From contig NZ_JAGDYP010000003.1 of assembly GCF_017565765.1 (NCBI RefSeq), positions 186,001-250,000 of the forward strand: a DNA stretch of 64,000 nucleotides. Reading direction: 5' to 3'. A program made the position numbers and the translations under genes. Origin of the DNA: Capnocytophaga bilenii (GTDB taxonomy: Bacteria > Bacteroidota > Bacteroidia > Flavobacteriales > Flavobacteriaceae). Below are positions 41,968 through 49,995 of the stretch, piece after piece; positions within the stretch are counted from its first letter, which is position 1, and the number at the start of each line of letters is the position of its first letter. The notes under the pieces were generated by a model, which searched no databases, was not told the origin of the DNA, and saw only the letters and a list, made by a program, of their open reading frames with translations.

Positions 41968-43071
41968 ATGAGAAAATATAATATTTTATCGATCATAGTT
42001 GTTGTAGCACTTGCTGTAGTGAGTTGTAGTAAGTGGACAGAAACAGAACGTATAACTTACGATAACCAAGACGTAAAGAAGTTGGTGCACTTAATAGAAG
42101 CACAAAAAGAGTCGGACTTAAACCCTCATATGCGTGAATATTATAAAAAATTACGCGAAGAGTACCGTACAAGGCCTCGTGTGAAAGGTTTTGGATGGTT
42201 TGGTAACTGGACAGGTAAAGGGGATAACCCTCAAAACTACTTGCGTTGCTTGCCTGATAGTGTAGATTTTGTATCTTTATGGGGTGCAAGAGGAAAACTT
42301 TCAGAAGAACAAAAAACAGACTTAAAGTTCTTCCAAGAAGTAAAAGGTGGAAAAGCTCTTTTGTGCTGGATAGTACAAGATCTTGGAGGGCCTTTAACTC
42401 CTGTAGGTAAAGACCGCATAGAATATTGGCAAAATGAAAAAGGTGGTGGTAATTTTAACGAAGGTGTAAGAGCTTATGCTAATGCTATTGCCGATACTAT
42501 AGAAAAATATAACTTAGACGGTTTTGACATCGACTTTGAACCTGCTTATGGGCACGCTGGAGATTTAGCAAATGTGAGGTATATAGGAGATATAAAAAAT
42601 GATAATCCTATGCAAATATTTATAGAAACTCTTAGTGGAAGACTACGCCCTAAAGGACGTATGTTGGTAATGGATGGAGAACCTTATTATCTTTCTAATG
42701 AAACTTCTAAGTTGGTAGACCACTATATCTATCAAGCCTATTGGGAACAAAGTACAAACGCTGTAACTTGGAAAATAGAATATGGAGAAAATTTAGATAA
42801 TTGGGAACGAAAAACCATTATTACAGTTGAATTTGAACGTAATTGGCGTACAGGAGGTGTTTCAGGATACAGAAGTGTACGTAGTGAATTGAATGATATG
42901 AAGGGTACTCAGATTTTGGATTATGCTACATTTGACCTTCCTAGTGGGAAACGTATTGGTGGAGTAGGCTCTTACCATATGGAATACGACTATGCCAATA
43001 CTCCTGAATATAAATGGCTGCGAAAGGCTTTATACTATGGTAATCAAAAATACCCAGGTAATTATCAATAA
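41968..43071 (+). CDS. GH18 family endo-glycosidase lipoprotein
   Basis: A 367-residue lipoprotein (MRKYNILSIIVVVALAVVSC, Cys20). The motif YNLDGFDIDFEP near residue 182 is the GH18 active site DGxDxDxE with intact catalytic Glu. VKGFGWFGNW near the start and QAYWEQ near 270 are further strand ends of the barrel. In Bacteroidota such enzymes beside SusC/SusD cut the chitobiose core of N-glycans (endo-beta-N-acetylglucosaminidase), as in the Capnocytophaga Gpd complex. A non-catalytic binding role is possible but less likely, since the acidic residues are present. Confidence 0.85.
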   Translation: MRKYNILSIIVVVALAVVSCSKWTETERITYDNQDVKKLVHLIEAQKESDLNPHMREYYKKLREEYRTRPRVKGFGWFGNWTGKGDNPQNYLRCLPDSVDFVSLWGARGKLSEEQKTDLKFFQEVKGGKALLCWIVQDLGGPLTPVGKDRIEYWQNEKGGGNFNEGVRAYANAIADTIEKYNLDGFDIDFEPAYGHAGDLANVRYIGDIKNDNPMQIFIETLSGRLRPKGRMLVMDGEPYYLSNETSKLVDHYIYQAYWEQSTNAVTWKIEYGENLDNWERKTIITVEFERNWRTGGVSGYRSVRSELNDMKGTQILDYATFDLPSGKRIGGVGSYHMEYDYANTPEYKWLRKALYYGNQKYPGNYQ

Positions 43072-43091
43072 ACTACTAAAAGCATACAATA

Positions 43092-44258
43092 ATGAAAAAA
43101 ATAATAACAGGGCTCGCTATACTAAGTACTTTAGTTGCATGCCAAGATGAATTATATGAAAAAGACCTTAAGGAACACAAAGCAAGCCAAGCCGTATATA
43201 TTGACGGGGGAAATAGCCTTACAGTGAATTTAGCTGAAAACACAGAATACAATGTTAGGAATTTCTTGGTAAAATTAGTGAATCCTTCTACAGGAGCGGA
43301 ATCAGCTTCTCTTGAAGTGGGTAATGAAGAACAGCTAAGAGCTTACAACGAAAAAAATGCTACTTCATACTTATTATTACCTTCTTCAATGTATGAAGTT
43401 AATAAGAATGTGACATTTAAAGTTTCTGATGCTGTTGGGAATGTTTCTTTGAAACTGAAAAATGTACGCTTTCCAATAGGAAAATCATTTGCTCTTCCTA
43501 TTAAGTTGCGTGGTAATGGTATTAAAACTATATCAGGACAAGATACTTTTATTATCTTAGTAGAACAAGAATTGAGAACTAAGGTTTTGAGAATATCAGG
43601 ATCAGGTGCTGAAAAAACAGATGTATTTCCTAATACTCATACCGTAGATCAATGGACTTTAGAAGTAATGGTAAACCGCAGTGCTTATGATCAAAATAAC
43701 CGCTCTATTGTAGGAACTAAAGCAGTAGGAGAACCTCTTAACGAAATTTATACTCGTTTTGGTGATGTAACTATTCGCCCTAATCAATTGCAAATCAAAA
43801 CAGGAGCTTCACAAATAGATATTCCTGCAGATAAGCTTTCAGCAAAACCAGGAGAATGGTATATGCTTGCTTTTTGGTATGATGGTAAAACTACTAAAGT
43901 ATTTGTAAACGGAGAGGAAGTTGCTTCTCGTGAAATACGTACAGGAGCTTATTCTGTTACAGGTTTATGGATTGGAGGTAGCAATGAGTTTATACGTGAA
44001 GTGCGTTTCTGGAAAAAAGCTGTTAGTCCTACCGATATTAAGAAAAATATTTGGAAGACTATTGATCCTAAATCAGACGGATTGTTATTCTACTATCCAC
44101 TTAATGGTAAAAAATATGACAGAGCAACAGGTACAATAACTGATGATGAGACTAAGCTTTGGGATTGGTCTGCAACAGGAGCTCATATGAGTAAACCTAA
44201 TAGTGCTATTTTTGACAACAATGGAGGTAATGGCTATGTATTCCCTCCACAAAATTAA
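43092..44258 (+). CDS. DUF1735 + LamG-domain glycan-binding lipoprotein
   Basis: A 388-residue lipoprotein (MKKIITGLAILSTLVAC, Cys17) with QDELYEKD after the Cys, close to the QKDDE-like surface-export signal known in C. canimorsus. Residues 30-165 form a DUF1735-type beta domain (LTVNLAENTEYNVRNFLVKL); 180-335 a laminin-G/concanavalin-like fold (QWTLEVMVNRSAYDQNN, WYMLAFWYDGKTTKVFVNGEEV, GLWIGGSNEFIREVRFW). Such proteins beside GH18 enzymes bind N-glycans at the surface. It ends the sus operon; a strong terminator follows. Confidence 0.82.
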   Translation: MKKIITGLAILSTLVACQDELYEKDLKEHKASQAVYIDGGNSLTVNLAENTEYNVRNFLVKLVNPSTGAESASLEVGNEEQLRAYNEKNATSYLLLPSSMYEVNKNVTFKVSDAVGNVSLKLKNVRFPIGKSFALPIKLRGNGIKTISGQDTFIILVEQELRTKVLRISGSGAEKTDVFPNTHTVDQWTLEVMVNRSAYDQNNRSIVGTKAVGEPLNEIYTRFGDVTIRPNQLQIKTGASQIDIPADKLSAKPGEWYMLAFWYDGKTTKVFVNGEEVASREIRTGAYSVTGLWIGGSNEFIREVRFWKKAVSPTDIKKNIWKTIDPKSDGLLFYYPLNGKKYDRATGTITDDETKLWDWSATGAHMSKPNSAIFDNNGGNGYVFPPQN

Positions 44259-44286
44259 AAAGTAATTGTACTATAGAATAAAAACT

Positions 44287-44327
44287 GAGGCTGCCCGAAA
44301 GTTTAGGCTTTTGGGCAGCCTCTTTTA
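44287..44327 (+). terminator. Terminator of the SusCD operon
   Basis: GAGGCTGCCC and its complement GGGCAGCCTC at 44313-44322, then TTTT. Similar in sequence to the IS1182 end and to other terminators here. Confidence 0.88.
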
Positions 44328-44356
44328 TATTATGATTAAATAGAAGACTTAAGGAA

Positions 44357-44833
44357 TTATTTCATCTTCTGAAAAAAGTAGTTCATCACTTCGCCTGTTT
44401 GTAAGTTCAAAAACTCTTGGTTGGTGGTAGGCTTGTCGAGTCCTCCTAATTTGGGTAGCCATTTGCCTGTTTTTATATAATCTAAGCAGGCGAGTAGTTC
44501 GGGGCACTGGCGTTGTACTTGCTTTATATTCAAGCCTGTGTAGAGGGCAGCCTTTAGCTGTTTGCTTTTTACGGTAAGAATATACGAAAGTAACTTTTCG
44601 GCTTGCCACTCGCCTCCCATAAAAAGCACACAACTAATGGTACTTTCATAGCGGTCTATGAGCTTTTCTAACAGTTCATCGCTAAGCACACTACCGCTAT
44701 TGCCATCCCAAATATATTCTGAATGGCACCCCTCGCAAGCCAACTGACAGCCCGTGATGGTGAAACACAAGGATATCTCGTTGGGAACTTCTTGCAATAC
44801 AATGTCGTAACTGCTATACCGTAGTATGCCCAT
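44357..44833 (-). CDS. nrdG: Anaerobic ribonucleotide reductase activating protein NrdG
   Basis: A 158-residue radical SAM enzyme. The cluster motif TGCQLACEGCHS (CxxxCxxC) near residue 33-41 is as in NrdG. It creates the glycyl radical on NrdD using SAM. The gene starts 20 bases inside the end of nrdD, so translation is coupled. Confidence 0.93.
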   Translation of the reverse strand: MGILRYSSYDIVLQEVPNEISLCFTITGCQLACEGCHSEYIWDGNSGSVLSDELLEKLIDRYESTISCVLFMGGEWQAEKLLSYILTVKSKQLKAALYTGLNIKQVQRQCPELLACLDYIKTGKWLPKLGGLDKPTTNQEFLNLQTGEVMNYFFQKMK

Positions 44834-46604
44834 AGTAACGAATTTTAGCTTCTTTTTGTCGGTCTTTTGAGAAATTGGTGATACGCTTTAGGTAGCCTAT
44901 CACACGCGTAGCGTAATCTACATCGTGCGAACCGCAGTGCGTGCAGTGGTCGGTAGTGTGCTTATTGATGTACCCACAATCGTTGCACACCGTTACACGA
45001 ATATTGAAACAGAAGTAATTACACCCTGTTTTAGCCGCTACATTCAGCAGTTTGAAGAACCCTTCTTGGGTAGGATACTCCTCGAGGTTGCAGTGGTAAG
45101 CCGACCCACCATCTAAATACTGAATATAGTCATTGCCGTGTAGGTAGAATTTGTCGATAAGGTTCTGTGAGCTGTCTTCTACTATGTAGAAATACGAATT
45201 GTAGCAGTCGCGGGGTACTTGCAAACCATCAGCTTTGTCCCACGCTGCATTCTTCACCCCTAAATTCTCGGCAGGCACAAATTCAGTGTTGAACATATAG
45301 CCATATTTAGCTTTGGCTTCTTTGTTTTTGTCGTAAATTACTTTTAAATTTTTATTGATAAACGCCTTATAGTCAGGGTTATCGGAGATTTCAATTCCCA
45401 AATACTCAGCTGCTTCTACCATTCCGTTGATGCCGATAGTGAGGAATTGTTTATTGAGGCTGATAAATCCGGCATCGTATACCGGCAGCATTCCCGCATC
45501 TTTATAATCTTGCACAATAGCGCGGTAGGCTACTTGGTATTTTTGTATTTTATCTACCGTTTCTTCCAAAGAAAGCCCCTTTTGGTATAGGCGATTCATA
45601 TTGATAGTTATCACGTTGATACTACCAGTTGAAACTCCACCTGCCCCAAGCGAGTAGCTAAAAGTATTGTCCGAAATCTCATTGCGCAGGCGGCAGCAGC
45701 TCGCCAAAGAGTCGGCGTTATCCGATTGGTATACGAAGAACGCATTGCCCTCGCTAAGCTCTTTGGCACAGAATTGGGCAAAGTGCTCGTCATACACCCG
45801 TTTGTCTTTAGTGAGCATCGCAGCCGTTACCACAGGAAAGGTAAGTATCGCCTTAGTGCGCTCAATGTTAAACCAATCCATAAAAAATTGCTGTAGCTTG
45901 TCGAGGCTTTCATAGGTAGGCTTACTGCCATCGGGGAATACGAAGGTGCCAAACATCGAATCGAAATAAGGGCGGTCGTAGAGCGAAATGTTCCAGAACA
46001 CCGATTGATAACCACGTGCCGCCGCAGGCTGATTGATAGCATACACTACGTGTTGTAGTTCGTTTTCTATCACCTGGCGATGAGTGCTGAGGTAGTTGTC
46101 GCCAAAGTCTTTACGCGCAAAATAATCAAAGTACATCAAAAACTCTACCGTAGCTACTGCCCCTGCAAACTGCGAAGACACCGAAAACAAGAAGTTGACA
46201 AACGAACCGCAATAGCTCGCCAAGTGCTTAGGTGCTTTACTTTCGCCACCGAGTTTTAGCAGCCCGTCTAATAATAGAGGGTACATCGATACGCTCACGC
46301 AGTAAGGTTTCAGGCTTGTTTCATCGTGTACGTAGATTTCGTGACTCTCAATTTGACGGATGTATTCTTCGGCAAGCGCCTTGCCAAAAAGCTGTTCAAT
46401 TTTGTGAGACACCAATGAGCGGTTCACTTGTATATTGATGTCTTTATTGAGTTCAGCCTCCATCGTAGCGATGTTTTTATGAGCCACATTGGCGTTGGCA
46501 TCAAAGAGAGAGCCAGTGGCGGCATTGTGTGAAGTAAGGTAATTTTCTATGAAGTTGCGTTTGGTAAGCAACTGTTCTTCAGTAAGTTTGGTAAATTTGC
46601 TCAT
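44814..46604 (-). CDS. nrdD: Anaerobic ribonucleoside-triphosphate reductase NrdD
   Basis: A 596-residue class III reductase that supplies deoxynucleotides without oxygen. It lacks the usual N-terminal ATP-cone (about 100 residues), giving the short form. SLASCCRLRNEISD holds active-site Cys, the C-terminal zinc site is CNDCGYINKHTTDHCTHCG, and the glycyl radical site is RVIGYLKRITNF near the end. It fits the capnophilic, anaerobic growth of Capnocytophaga. Confidence 0.95.
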   Translation of the reverse strand: MSKFTKLTEEQLLTKRNFIENYLTSHNAATGSLFDANANVAHKNIATMEAELNKDINIQVNRSLVSHKIEQLFGKALAEEYIRQIESHEIYVHDETSLKPYCVSVSMYPLLLDGLLKLGGESKAPKHLASYCGSFVNFLFSVSSQFAGAVATVEFLMYFDYFARKDFGDNYLSTHRQVIENELQHVVYAINQPAAARGYQSVFWNISLYDRPYFDSMFGTFVFPDGSKPTYESLDKLQQFFMDWFNIERTKAILTFPVVTAAMLTKDKRVYDEHFAQFCAKELSEGNAFFVYQSDNADSLASCCRLRNEISDNTFSYSLGAGGVSTGSINVITINMNRLYQKGLSLEETVDKIQKYQVAYRAIVQDYKDAGMLPVYDAGFISLNKQFLTIGINGMVEAAEYLGIEISDNPDYKAFINKNLKVIYDKNKEAKAKYGYMFNTEFVPAENLGVKNAAWDKADGLQVPRDCYNSYFYIVEDSSQNLIDKFYLHGNDYIQYLDGGSAYHCNLEEYPTQEGFFKLLNVAAKTGCNYFCFNIRVTVCNDCGYINKHTTDHCTHCGSHDVDYATRVIGYLKRITNFSKDRQKEAKIRYYGHTTV

Positions 46605-46632
46605 AGCTTTTATTATTATTTTTTTCTGAGGG

Positions 46633-46640
46633 CAAAGTTA
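46633..46640 (-). promoter_or_regulatory. Promoter -7 box of nrdDG
   Basis: TAACTTTG on the minus strand, 28 bases before the nrdD ATG. Confidence 0.6.
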
Positions 46641-46703
46641 CGGAATAAAAGAATAGCATCTCCTAATAACGAAAATACTTATCAACACAGTTTTTAACAC
46701 CTT

Positions 46704-46790
46704 GAGAATTCTGAATTCTGAATTTTGAATTTTGAATTGGGGGTGAAGTAATTTTGAATTTTGGATTCTGAATTTTGAATTGGGGGTGAG
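46704..46790 (-). repeat. AATTCAAAATTC repeat, copy 2 (inverted)
   Basis: Two blocks of TTGAATTTTGAATTGGGGGTGA-like sequence. The block ends match the CCCCCAATTCAAAATTC start at 3640 in reverse. Confidence 0.8.
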
Positions 46791-46821
46791 GGAAAAAAAC
46801 CTTGATAGTCAATTTTTTTGT

Positions 46822-46829
46822 TATCTTTG
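46822..46829 (+). promoter_or_regulatory. Promoter -7 box of DUF1016 copy 2
   Basis: TATCTTTG, 67 bases before the ATG. Confidence 0.6.
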
Positions 46830-46896
46830 CGCTATAAAAGGATAGCAAACTTTTGTGTACTTTACAGCGTAATTTATAAATTAACAAACTGATACT

Positions 46897-47928
46897 ATGA
46901 AAAAAGAAGAAGTTAACAAAAACGAACAATTTTATACAGAAATCCGTCAGATTATTGAAACAGCGCGTACTAATGCGATACGAAGTGTTGATTTCAGCAG
47001 GGTGCAAATGTATTGGCTCTTAGGCAAACGCATTTTTGAAGAAGAGCAACAAGGCAAAGACCGCGCCGACTATGGGACTTACCTTATCCGTAACTTAGCT
47101 GAAGAGCTAATGCCTACATATGGCAGTGGTTTTTCTGTTAGACAACTAAAATTTTGTAGGCAGTTCTATCGAATGTATCCAATTGGGAACGCACTGCGTT
47201 CCCAATTGAACTGGACGCAGTACAGACTGCTCATTCAAATTGAAGACCCCTGTAAAAGAGAGTATTACGAGTTAGAATCAGTCAATAATGCTTGGACAGC
47301 TCGCGAAACAGAACGACAAATCAACGCAATGCTTTACGAACGTTTATTGCTAAGCAATGACAAAGAGAGTGTACTTGCTATAGCTCGTAAAGAGCGCATT
47401 CCCGAATCGCCTACTGAAATTATCAAAGACCCTATGGTATTAGAATTCTTAGGACTTCATCGCGAAGCAAGTTATTATGAGAAAGATTTAGAAGGTGCAA
47501 TCCTCTCTCATCTAACAGATTTCTTGCTTGAAATGGGCAAAGGATTTTCATTCGTGGCACGCCAAAAACGATTACTATTAGAAGATGATGAATTCTTTGC
47601 AGATTTAGTACTTTACAATCGTCTGTTACGTTGTTTTGTGGTGATAGAACTCAAAACAGGCACTTTGACGCATCAGGATTTAGGTCAGTTACAGATGTAT
47701 GTCAATTATTATGATCGTGTAGAGAAATTGCCAGAAGAAAATCCTACCATTGGTATTTTGCTATGTTCTGCAAAGAATGACACTGTAGTAAAAATGACCC
47801 TCCCCGAAGATAACCAAACTATACTTACCAGTGAATATCAAATATATCTACCGACTACAGATCAGCTTATTGAACAAGTAAACGAAGTAAAGCAGAACCT
47901 ACAAGCTCACACTCCCAGCGAACCTTGA
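46897..47928 (+). CDS. DUF1016 (YhcG-type) PDDEXK nuclease, copy 2
   Basis: A 343-residue paralogue of the gene at 11164. The helical domain (MYWLLGKRIFEEEQQGK, YGSGFSVRQLKFCRQFYRMYP, QLNWTQYRLLIQIEDP) and the nuclease domain (DDEFFADLVLYNRLLRCFVVIELKTG, with Asp and E-x-K) are present. A perfect 27-bp palindrome lies in the coding DNA at 47181-47207, at the same place in the protein as palindrome B of copy 1. Leader sequences before the ATG are alike in both. Role unknown; possibly DNA processing or defence. Confidence 0.88.
   Translation: MKKEEVNKNEQFYTEIRQIIETARTNAIRSVDFSRVQMYWLLGKRIFEEEQQGKDRADYGTYLIRNLAEELMPTYGSGFSVRQLKFCRQFYRMYPIGNALRSQLNWTQYRLLIQIEDPCKREYYELESVNNAWTARETERQINAMLYERLLLSNDKESVLAIARKERIPESPTEIIKDPMVLEFLGLHREASYYEKDLEGAILSHLTDFLLEMGKGFSFVARQKRLLLEDDEFFADLVLYNRLLRCFVVIELKTGTLTHQDLGQLQMYVNYYDRVEKLPEENPTIGILLCSAKNDTVVKMTLPEDNQTILTSEYQIYLPTTDQLIEQVNEVKQNLQAHTPSEP
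47181..47207. repeat. 27-bp palindrome in DUF1016 copy 2
   Basis: Perfect 13-1-13 palindrome, AATTG-N6-CACTG-N6-CAATT, encoding part of IGNALRSQL just before NWTQY. The N6 arms differ from those in copy 1. Confidence 0.92.
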
Positions 47929-48105
47929 GCGAAGGAAAGTCGGCGAGCTGGCACAGCCGAGTATGTGACGAAGGATAAGCGAAGGATAAGCGAAGGATGA
48001 GCGAACGATAAAAGCCTGTGCGGCTCGCACCGAAGGATAAAACTTTGGCAAACTCTGAAAGTTTGCCAAAGTGTGGGGCGCATAAAAGCCTGTGCGGCTC
48101 GCACA
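47915..48105 (+). repeat. Dispersed AGCGAAGG repeat, copy 3 (longest)
   Basis: About 190 bp. Carries the 52-bp core, then three further GCGAAGGATRA units, two copies of the module AAAGCCTGTGCGGCTCGCAC, and between them a hairpin-forming CTTTGGCAAACT...AGTTTGCCAAAG. Begins inside the last codons of DUF1016 copy 2. Confidence 0.85.
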
Positions 48106-48188
48106 ATTCAAAAAACGATTATTAGCAAAAACTATTTTTAGATAAAAAATTTCAATTAGCAAGCTCTTTTTTTGTGTTGGTTTTACTG

Positions 48189-48196
48189 TAATTTTG
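48189..48196 (+). promoter_or_regulatory. Promoter -7 box of the peroxiredoxin gene
   Basis: TAATTTTG, 35 bases before the ATG. Confidence 0.6.
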
Positions 48197-48231
48197 CACC
48201 CAGAAAAATAAACCTATAAACACTAAAAAAT

Positions 48232-48867
48232 ATGGCACTTGTAGGAAAACAATTCCCTAATATAGCAGTAAATGCTACCGACAAAATGGGAGCTACCTTC
48301 AAAATAAACATACTCAACGAGGCGATTAATAACAAAAAGAAAGTGTTGCTCTTTTGGTATCCTAAAGACTTTACTTTTGTATGCCCTACAGAACTTCACG
48401 CTTTTCAAGAAGCCTTAGAAGAGTTTGAAAAACGCAACGTAAAGGTTATTGGCGCTTCTTGCGACACTGCCGAAGTACACTTCGCTTGGCTAAATACCCC
48501 TAAAAACCAAGGTGGTATTCAGGGCGTTACCTATCCACTTTTGGCTGATAGCAATCGCAACCTCGCTACAGTATTAGATATTCTTGATACTAATGAGGTT
48601 TTTGACGAAGACTATGACAACTACCTTATCGAAGGCGACAACGTAACTTACCGCGCTACTTATTTGATTGACGAAAACGGTAAGATTTTCCACGAAAGCA
48701 TCAACGATATGCCCCTTGGGCGTAATGTAAGCGAGTTCTTGCGCCTAATAGATGCTTACGCTCACGTACAACAATACGGCGAAGTATGCCCTGCCAACTG
48801 GCAAGAAGGCAAAGATGCTATGAACGCAAACCGCGATGGAGTGGCTAACTACTTAGCAAATCATTAA
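48232..48867 (+). CDS. 2-Cys peroxiredoxin (AhpC/TSA family)
   Basis: A 211-residue cytosolic peroxidase. The peroxidatic Cys is in FTFVCPTE near residue 50 and the resolving Cys in EVCPANWQEG near 184, making it a typical 2-Cys enzyme. LIDENGKIFHESINDMPLGRNVSEFLRLIDA is the family's conserved core. It reduces hydrogen peroxide and organic hydroperoxides. AhpF is not next to it, so the reductant is uncertain. A single-gene unit. Confidence 0.93.
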   Translation: MALVGKQFPNIAVNATDKMGATFKINILNEAINNKKKVLLFWYPKDFTFVCPTELHAFQEALEEFEKRNVKVIGASCDTAEVHFAWLNTPKNQGGIQGVTYPLLADSNRNLATVLDILDTNEVFDEDYDNYLIEGDNVTYRATYLIDENGKIFHESINDMPLGRNVSEFLRLIDAYAHVQQYGEVCPANWQEGKDAMNANRDGVANYLANH

Positions 48868-48999
48868 AAATCACTATACAACTAATTAGCTTAATCATTG
48901 TAATTTGACATTAACTAAAGGACTCTATCACTTATTTATCACTAACTAAATAAATCTTATAGCAAAAATTTTATTATTATTTCTTTCACTAACTAAGGA

Positions 49000-49033
49000 A
49001 AAAAAGCCGTCGGAGTTTTTCTGATGGCTTTTT
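49000..49033 (+). terminator. Terminator before the LCMT-like gene
   Basis: AAAAAGCCGTCGG paired with CTGATGGCTTTTT (two wobble or mismatched positions). Lies about 130 bases after the peroxiredoxin gene. Confidence 0.65.
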
Positions 49034-49069
49034 CTTTTCTTTACCACTTGCTATTTGTAAAAAAATACG

Positions 49070-49077
49070 TACCTTTG
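49070..49077 (+). promoter_or_regulatory. Promoter -7 box of the LCMT-like gene
   Basis: TACCTTTG, 30 bases before the ATG at 49108. Confidence 0.65.
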
Positions 49078-49107
49078 CTAAAAATAATTCTAAAAAACAA
49101 TCGTACA

Positions 49108-49938
49108 ATGAACCAAGCAAACAAACTTACACAAGTGCCCGAAACAATGCTCATCACCCTATGGGCTAAGGCTACTGAAAACAACCACCCCAAACCATTG
49201 CTAAAAGACCCTAAAGCAGCCGAAATTATTAGCAAGATAGATTATGACTTTTCTAAGTTTAAAAAAGCCTCTTTCAGTCAGGCAGGCGTATGTATTAGGG
49301 CAAGCCTGATAGATAAACAAGCAGCAGCCTTTATAAAGGCGCACCCCGATGCGGTAGTAATACAATTAGGAGCAGGGCTTGATGCCCGCTATGAGCGTTT
49401 GGGATGCCCAGAAGTAACTCACTGGTACGACCTCGATTTGCCCGAAGTAATAGCTTTGCGAAAACAGTGTTTTACCGAAACAGACCGCTATTCGTTTTTG
49501 GCAATGTCCTTATTTGACGATGCGTGGATGCACCTTATAACGGCTTTCCATAAACCCATACTGGTGATTGTAGAAGGGGTACTAATGTACTTTGACAGGC
49601 AACAAGTGCAGGCATTTTTTAAAAAACTATGCCAAGAACTCTCACAACCTACCACTATAGTAATGGATATTTTGGCTTACTCGCTGGTAGGGCACGCCAA
49701 AAACCACGATTCCTTGGGAGCTATGCAAAAAAATGACCGCCCTGAATTTAAATGGAGTGAAAAAGAAAGCCAGCTTATAGAACAATGGCACCCCTATTTA
49801 CACTTAGATAAGGAATACTTTATGAGCGACTACAACCAAGGGCGTTATCCATTTATATTTAGGGTGCTCTATAAACTGCCCTATTTCTATAAGCGTTTCA
49901 ATCAGCGGGTAGTGCAATTTTCTATCGTAAAGCGTTAG
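49108..49938 (+). CDS. LCMT-like class I methyltransferase
   Basis: A 276-residue methyltransferase of the leucine carboxyl methyltransferase (Ppm1/LCMT) group. The SAM loop VIQLGAGLDARYERLG is at about 81-96, and WYDLDLPEVIALRKQCF and VIVEGVLMYFDRQQVQAFF follow, as in this group. Bacterial members often act on small metabolites or peptides. The ATG at 49108 begins the family sequence; a longer frame upstream covers the promoter. Confidence 0.85.
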   Translation: MNQANKLTQVPETMLITLWAKATENNHPKPLLKDPKAAEIISKIDYDFSKFKKASFSQAGVCIRASLIDKQAAAFIKAHPDAVVIQLGAGLDARYERLGCPEVTHWYDLDLPEVIALRKQCFTETDRYSFLAMSLFDDAWMHLITAFHKPILVIVEGVLMYFDRQQVQAFFKKLCQELSQPTTIVMDILAYSLVGHAKNHDSLGAMQKNDRPEFKWSEKESQLIEQWHPYLHLDKEYFMSDYNQGRYPFIFRVLYKLPYFYKRFNQRVVQFSIVKR

Positions 49939-49995
49939 AGTGTAGTTTGGCACGTTATTTGTGGCTACTTTCGGTCAGAAAATAAATTAATTTAT

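Larger units (their letters stand above)
46605..46896. other. Divergent promoter region with AATTCAAAATTC repeats
   Basis: Between nrdD and the second DUF1016 gene. Contains promoter boxes in both directions and a run of TGAATTTTGAATT repeats (46704-46790). No gene seen. Confidence 0.65.

Noticed and set aside
47867-48162. Overlapping minus-strand frames with LSFVTYSA-like peptides
   Set aside because: They only reflect the dispersed repeat read in several frames; no start, promoter or conserved protein.
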